Shown one piece after another: positions 1 to 8,400 of a stretch of 61,714 bases of DNA. Positions within the stretch are counted from its first letter, which is position 1, and each line of letters starts with the position of its first letter. The notes beneath the pieces are model-generated. The model searched no databases, was not told the origin of the DNA, and was given only the letters and a program-made list of their open reading frames with translations. A program made the translations under genes and the position numbers. The stretch is from Elusimicrobiota bacterium (GTDB lineage Bacteria > Elusimicrobiota > UBA8919). The DNA is taken from positions 1 through 61,714 of the forward strand of contig JBFLWK010000009.1 in NCBI GenBank assembly GCA_040757695.1, given 5' to 3'.

Positions 1-35
1 ACTATTCATAGGAATTGTTCAGGTTTCTTGTGCAT

Positions 36-54
36 CCCTGTTTTACAGGGTTAT
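36..54. terminator. weak hairpin upstream of etfB
   Basis: Arms CCCTG and CAGGG around a TTTTA loop, followed by a poor T-rich tail. It could end an upstream transcript that lies outside the window. The rest of positions 1-163 is AT-rich with no gene seen. Confidence 0.25.
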
Positions 55-163
55 TCCATTTTTGTCAATGAACAATATGTTTCAACATTTATTAGCAAAA
101 ATTTGCCAAACTACAGTAATTAATTAAAATGTTAACATCTATTCTCGGTGGTATTACAGAAAA

Positions 164-976
164 ATGAACATTATAGTTTTAATTAAACAAGTGCCTGCGA
201 CAACAGATGTCAAAATTGATGAAAAAACCGGCACACTAAAAAGGGAAGGTGTTGAGGCACAGGTGAATCCGTTTGATTTATATGCTGTTGAAGAAGCGGT
301 GCGATTGAAAGAAAAATTCGGCGGAAAAATCACCGTCATCACAATGGGGCCGCCTCAGGCAGAAAAAGCACTCCGTGAATGTTTGGCGATGGGTTGTGAT
401 GAAGCAGTTCTTGTTTCCGATAGAGAATTTGCAGGTGCTGATACGCTCGCGACTTCTTATACACTTGCACAAGCAATAAAAAAAATTGGCAATTTTGATA
501 TAGTTATTTGTGGAAAACAGGCAATTGATGGTGATACTGCACAAGTAGGACCCGGTGTGGCTGAAATGCTTGATATTTCTCATATTGCATATGTAAAAAA
601 AATAGAAGATTTTGTATGCGACGCTTCAGCCCCAACGGGGCTTCAGCGTCGTATCCGTGTGCAACGAATGATGGAAGATGGCTACGATGTAATTGAATCA
701 CCGCTACCTTGTCTTTTAACAGTTGTGAAAGAAATAAACACACCACGATTTCCATCCTTGCGGGGTATGATGTTTTCTAAAAAAGCGGAAATAAAACATT
801 TCACTTCAAAAATAATTGAAGCGGATAAAACAAAACTCGGCATTGCGGGTTCACCAACAAATGTGATGAAAGTTTTTTGTCCACCACCACGAAGCGGTGG
901 CGAAAGAATCGCAGGCGAACCAATAGAACAGGCACAAAAATTAGTTGCAAAATTAAAAGAAACAAAAATTATATGA
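164..976 (+). CDS. etfB: electron transfer flavoprotein, beta subunit
   Basis: 270 residues, the usual EtfB length. The N-terminus MNIIVLIKQVP, the CGKQAIDGDTAQVGP segment (about 116-130) and the LPCLLTV block (about 181-187) are typical of the AMP/FAD-binding beta subunit that pairs with EtfA to move electrons from dehydrogenases. The next gene is etfA, so this is an Etf operon; the dehydrogenase partner is not in the window. Residues about 152-163 are encoded by a near-perfect hairpin (618-652) where family members have a short linker, so they look like a translated repeat insertion. There is no Shine-Dalgarno. A TATTAC box sits six bases before the ATG, which would fit a leaderless start, but no good -35 is visible. 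Confidence 0.95.
   Translation: MNIIVLIKQVPATTDVKIDEKTGTLKREGVEAQVNPFDLYAVEEAVRLKEKFGGKITVITMGPPQAEKALRECLAMGCDEAVLVSDREFAGADTLATSYTLAQAIKKIGNFDIVICGKQAIDGDTAQVGPGVAEMLDISHIAYVKKIEDFVCDASAPTGLQRRIRVQRMMEDGYDVIESPLPCLLTVVKEINTPRFPSLRGMMFSKKAEIKHFTSKIIEADKTKLGIAGSPTNVMKVFCPPPRSGGERIAGEPIEQAQKLVAKLKETKII
618..652. repeat. hairpin repeat inside etfB
   Basis: Left arm GCGACGCTTCAGCCCC, loop AAC, right arm GGGGCTTCAGCGTCGT. The two 16-base arms pair with three mismatches. It is translated in frame as part of EtfB residues 152-163. Confidence 0.75.
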
Positions 977-1050
977 ACCAAATACCTTGTTTCGCTCGTC
1001 GGTATCGTTAACTTATTAATTAATTAATTAATTCGTTAATTTATTAATTT

Positions 1051-2271
1051 ATGTCCAAAATTTTTGTAATCTCTGAAAAATGTGTTGGTTGTGGGCTTTG
1101 TATAAAAGCATGCCCTTTTGGTGCTATAACTTTAACTGAAAGACCTGACCATACCAAAAAAATAAAACTCGCAGTGATAGAACTAACAAAATGTAATTTT
1201 TGTTCTGCCTGTCTTGAGGCATGCAAAAAATATGAAGCAATAGTTATAGAGAAAGACGACTTCCGACTTCCGACTTCCGACTTCCTGTCTTTCAAGAATG
1301 TCTGGGTTTATGCCGAACAACGGCATGGTGAAATTTCGCCGGTTGTTTTTGAACTTTTGTGGAAAGGCAGAGAGCTTTCCGATAAACTCAATGTAAAACT
1401 TTGTGCAATTTTGATGGGTCATAATATTGAACCCAAAGCAAAAGAACTTATAGAATACGGTGCTGACATAGTTTATGTTTATGACGATGAAATTGTAAGC
1501 GAGTTTCAAGATGACCCATATTCAGAACTTCTAGCTCAACTTGTAAAAGAAGAGAAACCTGAAATAATTCTGATGGGTGCAACAAATATAGGCAGAAGTT
1601 TTGCATCACGTGTAGCTGCAAAAATAGAAACCGGTCTTACTGCAGATTGTACAGGACTGGATATTGAGCTGGAAACACGAAACCTTTTACAGACAAGACC
1701 TGCATTTGGTGGGAATATTATGGCAACAATTAAAACAGCCAATCATAGACCGCAGATGGCAACTGTCCGTCATAAGGTATTTAAGAAGGCAGCAAGAAGA
1801 GAGAAGAGAGAAGGAGAGATAGTAGAAAAGACATTTGACAAAACGAAAATAAGAAATAGAACAAAATTTTTACAATTTGTTGCCGATATCTCGCAGAAAG
1901 TCAATCTTGCAGAAGCGGATATAATAGTTTCTGGTGGACGCGGACTTGGAAAACCCGAGGGTTTTCAGTTAATAGAAGAATTTGCAAAAGCAATCGGCGG
2001 TGCGGTTGGTGCTTCACGTGCAACTGTTGACGCTGGCTGGATTCCTTATTCACATCAGGTTGGACAGACAGGCAGAACTGTTGCTCCGAAACTCTATATC
2101 GCCTGCGGTATTTCCGGACAAATCCAGCATCTTGTAGGAATGCAATCGTCAGAACGAATTGTTGCTATAAACAAAGACCTGGAATGTCCGATGATGAAAC
2201 TCGCCACCTACGCCATAGAAGGCGACCTCTACCAAATAATTCCAGAAATAATCAAGGAATTAAAAAAGTAA
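1051..2271 (+). CDS. etfA: electron transfer flavoprotein, alpha subunit with ferredoxin domain
   Basis: 406 residues. The first 60 hold two [4Fe-4S] motifs, C11-C14-C17-C21 and C48-C51-C54-C58, followed by the EtfA nucleotide fold. The C-terminal FAD domain carries SRATVDAGW, YSHQVGQTGRTV and IACGISGQIQHLVGM. Ferredoxin-headed EtfA is known from electron-bifurcating or ferredoxin-linked Etf complexes of anaerobes, so a low-potential role is likely. It follows etfB by 74 bp of TTAA-rich sequence and has no clear ribosome site. Residues about 70-79 are encoded by four copies of GACTTCC at the junction between the ferredoxin and Etf domains. Confidence 0.95.
   Translation: MSKIFVISEKCVGCGLCIKACPFGAITLTERPDHTKKIKLAVIELTKCNFCSACLEACKKYEAIVIEKDDFRLPTSDFLSFKNVWVYAEQRHGEISPVVFELLWKGRELSDKLNVKLCAILMGHNIEPKAKELIEYGADIVYVYDDEIVSEFQDDPYSELLAQLVKEEKPEIILMGATNIGRSFASRVAAKIETGLTADCTGLDIELETRNLLQTRPAFGGNIMATIKTANHRPQMATVRHKVFKKAARREKREGEIVEKTFDKTKIRNRTKFLQFVADISQKVNLAEADIIVSGGRGLGKPEGFQLIEEFAKAIGGAVGASRATVDAGWIPYSHQVGQTGRTVAPKLYIACGISGQIQHLVGMQSSERIVAINKDLECPMMKLATYAIEGDLYQIIPEIIKELKK
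1258..1285. repeat. (GACTTCC)4 heptamer tract inside etfA
   Basis: Four perfect head-to-tail copies of a 7-bp unit in the coding strand. The period is not a multiple of three, so the reading frame cycles through the unit. Confidence 0.9.
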
Positions 2272-2325
2272 TAGCTTGAAGGTTTCAAAAATTTTCCGCG
2301 ATCGTAATTGTTAAATTGTTTTTGT

Positions 2326-2589
2326 CTACTTTATTTTTCTGAATGTACCTCTTAATCCTTTTTCTTTGTAAACATCTCTCCTTGATTTCAAATAACTCCA
2401 TATTCTACTATCTAATCTTGAACAGTTAATTACTTCTTCTCTCAATGCTTCAAACCAATTTATTAATTTCTTTGTTTCTATTGTTTCATTAATTGGTATT
2501 GAATTAATAAGCAAGTCAAATATTTTTTTCATTTTATCTCCAGGCATTTCATCTAAAGAACGGTATGTTTTTAATTTTAATGAATCCAT
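2326..2589 (-). CDS. small hypothetical protein downstream of DNA methyltransferase
   Basis: 87 residues from the ATG at 2589, a soluble charged protein with no signal peptide or membrane segment (LTYRSLDEMPGD early, RSRRDVYKEKGLR-like basic end). I do not recognise a family. The start is set by a strong ribosome site, AGGGGAGGTG, six A residues before the ATG; an in-frame GTG nine bases further up is part of that site. It lies 85 bp after the methyltransferase on the same strand and is probably co-transcribed. It is too short and motif-poor to be called a restriction enzyme. Confidence 0.65.
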   Translation of the reverse strand: MDSLKLKTYRSLDEMPGDKMKKIFDLLINSIPINETIETKKLINWFEALREEVINCSRLDSRIWSYLKSRRDVYKEKGLRGTFRKIK

Positions 2590-2674
2590 TTTTTTCACCT
2601 CCCCTGATAAATATTGTAAAGTTGAAAGTAGCAGAAACTTTTATCAAATTCAAACGTTTGCCCAAATATCATCA

Positions 2675-3478
2675 TCAACATACTAGTAGACCCATTTCAG
2701 TTTCAACCCGTTTATTTGCAAGATTACAATATTCTTTGGATATTTCAAAACCGATGAATTTCCTATTTAATTTAATCGCTGAAATTGCTGTCGTTCCGCT
2801 TCCAATGAACGGGTCTAAAACAATTCCACCTTCGGGACAAAAACACTGAATTATATCGTAAGGTAACTTATCCGGAAAAGTCGCTGGATGTTGATGTTTG
2901 AGACGGTCACCATCACCACAGGTTAGATATTCCCAAACAGTTCCCCTACATTTCATCGGATTGATTGTAATCGGTCGTGAATTTAATGTTTTTCCATTGG
3001 TGCATCGAGTGGCACCACCAGTCATTGTAACACCTGCCCATTTGGAAGGAATTTTCAGTGGTTCTTTATTAAAATATTGCGGCTTTGCACCTTTAAGAAA
3101 AATAGGAATATACTCGTGGTCTACCCTGAACCTTTTTGAATACCAAGCACCATCAGTTCCGTGTTTTCTGTAAAGACAACATTCAAAAAGACGAAAACCT
3201 GCATTATCACACCAGTCAATAATTGTCCTGAAAGATGTAAGTGTTTTAGCATAATTTACTGTCTGATCCTGAATAACCATAACTGCAACTCCACCATCTT
3301 TTAAGATGCGAAACGACTCTTTTCCAACATCAGACAAATTTAGTGTAAAACCATTATATTTTCTAATACTGTCATATGGTGGTGATGTAACAATTAAATC
3401 AATTGATTCGTTTGGTAACTGTTGCATCCCTTTTATACAGTCAAGATTTTGAATTGTGTTAAGCCATTTTTTAATCAT
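2675..3478 (-). CDS. beta-class DNA methyltransferase (N4-cytosine or N6-adenine)
   Basis: 267 residues. The catalytic TSPPY motif is at residues 31-35 and the SAM-binding DPFIGSGTT at about 222-230. This order (motif IV, target-recognition region, motif I) is that of beta-class amino-methyltransferases. Serine in the motif favours N4-cytosine but does not exclude N6-adenine. The start is the ATG at 3478. A TTG six codons upstream falls on the -10 box of a sigma70-like promoter, so the mRNA should begin only about three bases before the ATG. The gene and its small neighbour are the only minus-strand genes seen, which suggests an acquired cassette. No cognate nuclease is visible. Confidence 0.92.
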   Translation of the reverse strand: MIKKWLNTIQNLDCIKGMQQLPNESIDLIVTSPPYDSIRKYNGFTLNLSDVGKESFRILKDGGVAVMVIQDQTVNYAKTLTSFRTIIDWCDNAGFRLFECCLYRKHGTDGAWYSKRFRVDHEYIPIFLKGAKPQYFNKEPLKIPSKWAGVTMTGGATRCTNGKTLNSRPITINPMKCRGTVWEYLTCGDGDRLKHQHPATFPDKLPYDIIQCFCPEGGIVLDPFIGSGTTAISAIKLNRKFIGFEISKEYCNLANKRVETEMGLLVC

Positions 3479-3487
3479 TACAATTTT

Positions 3488-3516
3488 ATTATACAAAATC
3501 TAAATATTTTTTTCAA
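3488..3516 (-). promoter_or_regulatory. promoter of the DNA methyltransferase (near-leaderless)
   Basis: On the minus strand, TTGAAA (3516-3511), a 17-bp spacer and TATAAT (3493-3488). Position +1 would be about 3481, three bases before the ATG at 3478. Confidence 0.75.
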
Positions 3517-3556
3517 CATTATTATTATTATACAAATTTTTTGTCTAATTGTCTAC

Positions 3557-3584
3557 TTGATTTTTTTTGTTTTTTGTGTATAAT
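3557..3584 (+). promoter_or_regulatory. promoter of the phosphoesterase (leaderless)
   Basis: TTGATT (3557-3562), a 16-bp spacer and TATAAT (3579-3584). Position +1 would be about 3591, one base before the ATG at 3592. It is divergent to the methyltransferase promoter. Confidence 0.7.
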
Positions 3585-3591
3585 TGTTTTT

Positions 3592-4323
3592 ATGCGATAC
3601 GCAATTTTTTCTGATATTCATTCAAGCATTGAAGCGCTGGAAGCAGTCCTATTAGAAATTTCTAAACAAAATGTAGACGAATATATCTGTTGTGGCGATA
3701 TTGTCGGCTACGGTCCGAATCCAAACGAATGTGTTGAAAAAATAAAAACTATAAAAAAGGGGGGGGAGAGGGTGGATTTAAAAATTGTTGCCGGGAATCA
3801 CGATAGAGCATCAATCGGTCTGTTTGATATAGAATGGTTTAATGATAATGCTAAAGCAGCGGTTCGGTGGACTGTTTCAGTATTAACTGATGAAAACAAA
3901 AAGTTTTTATTAGAACTGCCAGAAAAAATTGTTATTGCCGATTTTACAATTGTTCACGGCAGCCCCCGAGAGCCAATCAACGAGTATCTTTTGAAATCAA
4001 CTGATATGGCTGAGAATCTCAACTTTTTTTCAACCCAATTCTGTTTCATCGGACATAGCCATAGACCGTTTATTTATAGTGCCGAAACCGGGATAACCAT
4101 TCCAGGCGAAAATGAAACAATAGAAATAGCATCAAAATCAATAATAAATGTCGGCTCTGTCGGACAACCCCGAGATGGCGATAATCGTGCAGGTTTTTTG
4201 ATATTTGAAAATAACAGCGTTACATTTTATCGGGTTGAATACGACATAAAAGCGGTTCAAGAAAAAATGAGAACAGCAACTTTACCGGAATATCTTATAG
4301 AACGATTAAAATATGGCAGATAA
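3592..4323 (+). CDS. calcineurin-like metallophosphoesterase (YfcE/MJ0936 type)
   Basis: 243 residues beginning MRYAIFSDIHS, which supplies the D-x-H metal ligands. Then come CGDIVGYGP, GNHD, HGSP and GHSHRPF, the full two-metal phosphoesterase set in order. The substrate is unknown; relatives include phosphodiesterases and diadenosine polyphosphatase-like enzymes. A TTG 17 codons upstream lies before the -10 box, so the ATG at 3592 is chosen and the transcript is probably leaderless. The last 11 bases overlap trxB, implying translational coupling. A G-rich run (3759-3772) encodes KGGER before GNHD and looks like low-complexity expansion. Confidence 0.9.
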   Translation: MRYAIFSDIHSSIEALEAVLLEISKQNVDEYICCGDIVGYGPNPNECVEKIKTIKKGGERVDLKIVAGNHDRASIGLFDIEWFNDNAKAAVRWTVSVLTDENKKFLLELPEKIVIADFTIVHGSPREPINEYLLKSTDMAENLNFFSTQFCFIGHSHRPFIYSAETGITIPGENETIEIASKSIINVGSVGQPRDGDNRAGFLIFENNSVTFYRVEYDIKAVQEKMRTATLPEYLIERLKYGR

Positions 4324-5302
4324 ACTTTATGATGTGATTATTATTGGTGGCGGACCTGCGGGACTGACTGCCGGGCTTTATGCTGCAAGGGCACGATTAA
4401 ACACACTTCTGATAGATAATTACGGGATAGATAGTCAGGTAGTTTCCGCTGATATTATTGAAAATTATCCTGGATTTGTTGATGGTATAAAAGGTGTTGA
4501 ACTTTTGCAAAAATTGAAATTACAGTCAGTAAAATTCGGGCTTCAGATGCTTTCTGATGAAGTTGAGTCAGTAACAGAAACGAATCAACATTTTGAAATC
4601 AAAACTACAACTAAATCTTATTCAACTTGTGCTCTAATTATTGCAACAGGCGGGAAACCTAAACAACTCGGTATCTCTGGCGAGAATGAACTTAAAGGCA
4701 GAGGTGTGTCTTATTGTGCAACTTGTGATGGTGCACTTTTTAGAAATAAAACTGTCGCAGTAGTCGGCGGTGGCGATACTGCAATAGAAGAGGCGCTTTT
4801 TTTGACAAAGTTTGCTGATAAGGTTTTTGTTATTCATCGTAGAGATAAACTGCGTGCAACAAAAATACTGCAGGAACGTGCTCTATCAAATATCAAAATA
4901 GCGTTTGTGTTGAACTCTAAAGTTGTTGAAATCAAAGGCAGCGGGGTGGGTGGCATTCAAAAAGTAGAAAGTGTAGTAATTGAAAATGTTCAATCAGCAC
5001 AAAAAAGTTCTATAAATTGTGCTGGTGTTTTCATATTTGCCGGATTTACACCAAATACTGAGTTCCTGAAAAAAAGGGAGAGGGAGGGTGGGGAGGGTGG
5101 TGATATTGCTGTCCAAATGGACGACTTTGGCTACATAATTACTGACGCGGAAATGAAAACAAGCAATCCAGCAATTTTTGCCTGTGGCGATTGCCGTGCA
5201 AAACCGTTAAGACAGGTTGTTACCGCTTGTAGTGATGGTGCGATTGCAGCAATATCTTGTGAAAAATACATAGAAAGTATCAGATTGAAAGAAAAAGGTT
5301 AA
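4313..5302 (+). CDS. trxB: thioredoxin reductase
   Basis: 329 residues. FAD motif IIGGGPAGLTAGLYAARA at 10-28, redox-active CATC at 135-138, NADPH motif GGGDTAIEEA near 151-161, and a C-terminal FACGDCR block that binds FAD. The protein reduces thioredoxin, or a similar partner, with NADPH in the cytoplasm. It overlaps the phosphoesterase gene by 11 bp. A G-rich insertion at 5076-5100 adds the residues REREGGEGG before the conserved GYI-T-D segment, longer than in typical TrxB. Confidence 0.95.
   Translation: MADKLYDVIIIGGGPAGLTAGLYAARARLNTLLIDNYGIDSQVVSADIIENYPGFVDGIKGVELLQKLKLQSVKFGLQMLSDEVESVTETNQHFEIKTTTKSYSTCALIIATGGKPKQLGISGENELKGRGVSYCATCDGALFRNKTVAVVGGGDTAIEEALFLTKFADKVFVIHRRDKLRATKILQERALSNIKIAFVLNSKVVEIKGSGVGGIQKVESVVIENVQSAQKSSINCAGVFIFAGFTPNTEFLKKREREGGEGGDIAVQMDDFGYIITDAEMKTSNPAIFACGDCRAKPLRQVVTACSDGAIAAISCEKYIESIRLKEKG
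5076..5097 (+). repeat. G-quadruplex-like tract inside trxB
   Basis: Five G-runs of three or four on the coding strand, separated by loops of 3, 1, 1 and 1 bases. The pattern meets the usual G3+N1-7 rule for quadruplex formation. Confidence 0.7.
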
Positions 5303-5308
5303 AAGGGC

Positions 5309-5337
5309 TTGACAAAACCAAAATTTATATGTATAAT
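5309..5337 (+). promoter_or_regulatory. consensus sigma70 promoter of the first giant gene
   Basis: TTGACA, exactly 17 bp, TATAAT. Transcription would start near 5344, giving a leader of about 100 nt that contains TAGGTAAGT and a paired-hairpin element before the ATG at 5443. Confidence 0.85.
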
Positions 5338-5370
5338 TAAAATTGTAATTAGGTAAGTTTTGCTAAAATT

Positions 5371-5426
5371 TGTAGTCGTGAACTTTTAGTTCACGGTTTT
5401 ACGGTGATTGAAAATCACCGACTACA
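5371..5426. repeat. BIME-like paired hairpin element (GTAG...CTAC)
   Basis: TGTAG at the left and CTACA at the right enclose two hairpins: GTGAAC/GTTCAC and CGGTGATT/AATCACCG. The layout matches two REP sequences with GTAG feet in inverted orientation. It lies in the leader of the giant gene. Confidence 0.75.
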
Positions 5427-5442
5427 ATTTGTGAGGTGGTTT

Positions 5443-8400
5443 ATGAAAAACGCAGAACAGACACAAAACAAAACACACAGAACAGACACAGAACAAAGAA
5501 TATGGAATAGCGACTACAAAAAACACCAACTGAAGTTGGGTAGAATTACCTTTTACCTTTTACCTTTTACCTTTTACCTTTCTACCTTTCTACCTTTCTA
5601 CCTTTCTACCTGCCTCTATGCGGATGTAATAAATACTGTTGCAGGAACAGGTGTATCAGGTTTTTCAGGTGATGGTGGTGCTGCAACCTCTGCACAGGTA
5701 GCTATGCCACGTGGTATAAATATGGACACCTCCGGAAATATATATATCGCAGATACCGGTAATCATTGTATTCGTAAAGTGAACACATCAGGCATAATTT
5801 CTACTGTTGTTAATACATCTACACAAGCAGGTTTTTCAGGTGATGGTGGTGCTGCAACCTCTGCGCAACTTAATTTTCCATCTGATGTTGCTGTAGATAG
5901 TTCAGGAAATTTATATATCGCAGATAGCAGTAACCACCGTATTCGTAAAGTAAATACATCCGGTATAATTACAACTGTTGCAGGCACAGGTACAGCAGGT
6001 TATTCAGGCGATGGTGGTGCTGCAACTGATGCGAAACTAAACCAGCCGATGGGTGTTACTATCAAGGGAAGCGATTTATACATCGCTGATACAAACAATA
6101 ATCGGATTCGTAAAGTAGATAGTTCAGGAATAATTACAACTGTAGCAGGCACAGGTGTATCAGGTTCTTCAGGTGATGGTGGTGCTGCAACCTCAGCACA
6201 GATTTCAGAAGTGCGTAGTGTAACATTTGATAATGCAGGTAATTATTATATTGTAGAGTTGACAAGCAGTTGTGTTCGTAAAGTGAACACATCAGGTATA
6301 ATTTCTACTGTTGCAGGCACACCAGGTTCGTCAGGTTTTTCAGGTGATAATGGTGCTGCGACCTCTGCACAACTCTGGAATCCACGAGATATAGCAGTAG
6401 ATAGTTCAGGTAATTTATATATCGCAGATGGCAGTAACCACCGTATTCGCAGAGTAAATACATCAGGTATAATTACAACTGTTGCAGGCACAGGTACAGC
6501 AGGTTATTCAGGTGATGGTGGTGACCCCAGAGCTGCCAATCTTAACGCACCGCATGGTATTGCATTTGATAGTTCCTATAATTTATACTATGTAGGTCAC
6601 TGTGAGTATACTGTTCGTAAAATTGTTTATACAGGCACTATTCAAGGTAACCTTGTGTATACTGGCAGTCAAACAGGGACATATATTGTAAATGTCTCAA
6701 CCGATATAAATTTCTCAGTCCAGAATACCACAAAACCAGCCACAACATCATATACTTCATCAGGTTTGCTTGGTGCTAATACACATTATGTACAAGGTTT
6801 CTTAGATACTAATGGAAATAGTAAAGTAGAGAATTTTGAGCCACGCAGAGCATACCCGGCTATTCAGCAACCGGATACAGACCCTGCTACTGCAAGTATG
6901 AAGCAGAATTATGTTGAAATTGGCTCAACAGTATCTAATATCAATCTGAATTTTATTGATTATGGTGCGTTAGCAGGTGAGATTACAAAAACCAGCGCTC
7001 AGACCGGTAATATAGTTGTATATGTGGCTACAAATACATGGCCATCTCCAGGTAACAGGTATTCCCGGACTGGTGCTGGTGAATCAGAATTGGTTCTTGC
7101 AGCACCGGGGAATTATACGCTTTATGTTCCAACAGCACCCGGGAATTATTCTGTAATTGCGTTTATTGATGGTGATAGTGATCTTTACAGGGATACCGGT
7201 GAAGATTATGCTCAATCATTAGCCACTATGACTGTTACTGCATTAACTACTTCTTATATTAACTTAAATATCGCGCCTGAAACACTTGCACAGCCATCTA
7301 ATTTCTACGCTACTTCAGTAGCGGTTTCATCTATTCAATGGCAGTTCACAGATAATGCTGATAATGAAACAGGCATGTATGTTTCATCAGGAATCAATAC
7401 AACAATGCGACTATCCGAGAATTTAGGTCCGTTAGCAGGCACAGGTGGGACAACAAAATGGTGGGAAACCGGGTTATCAATAAACACACAATACACCAGA
7501 TACGCAGAAGCATATAATGCTGGTGGTTCAACCTGGTCTGTCTCAGCATCAACCTACACACTTGCTAACCCACCGTCAGGCAGTAGTATAGTGTCAGTGT
7601 CAAGTTTCAGTATCAGTATTTCGTGGTCAAATAATTCTAATCCTGGTTATACCAGATGGGGTATCTTGCGGTCAAGTGATAATTTTGGAACAAGCACTAC
7701 ATTAAAAGCATTTGTTGATAATTACACGAGTACAAGTTATACCGACTCCGCAGGATTAAATCCTGCGACTACATACTGGTATAAAGTGAATGCATTCAAT
7801 GAGGATGTATACGCAACTACATATGACACGACTGTATCAACAATAACTTTACCACCACCACTACCTGCACAACCATCTAATTTCTACGCTACTTCAGTAG
7901 CGGTTTCATCTATTCAATGGCAGTTCACAGATAATGCTGATAATGAAACAGGCATGTATGTTTCATCAGGAATCAATACAACAATGCGACTATCCGAGAA
8001 TTTAGGTCCGTTAGCAGGCACAGGTGGGACAACAAAATGGTGGGAAACCGGGTTATCAATAAACACACAATACACCAGATACGCAGAAGCATATAATGCT
8101 GGTGGTTCAACCTGGTCTGTCTCAGCATCAACCTACACACTTGCTAACCCACCGTCAGGCAGTAGTATAGTGTCAGTGTCAAGTTTCAGTATCAGTATTT
8201 CGTGGTCAAATAATTCTAATCCTGGTTATACCAGATGGGGTATCTTGCGGTCAAGTGATAATTTTGGAACAAGCACTACATTAAAAGCATTTGTTGATAA
8301 TTACACGAGTACAAGTTATACAGACTCCGCAGGATTAAATCCTGCGACTACATACTGGTATAAAGTGAATGCGTTCAACGAGGATGGGCTTGCTACGGGC

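Noticed and set aside
164-1050. Possible full sigma70 promoters for etfB and etfA
   Set aside because: Only a -10-like box at etfB could be seen; no acceptable -35 at 16-18 bp, so no promoter feature is listed.
2565-3173. Forward open frames opposite the DNA methyltransferase
   Set aside because: They are antisense to a clear methyltransferase and lack coding features.
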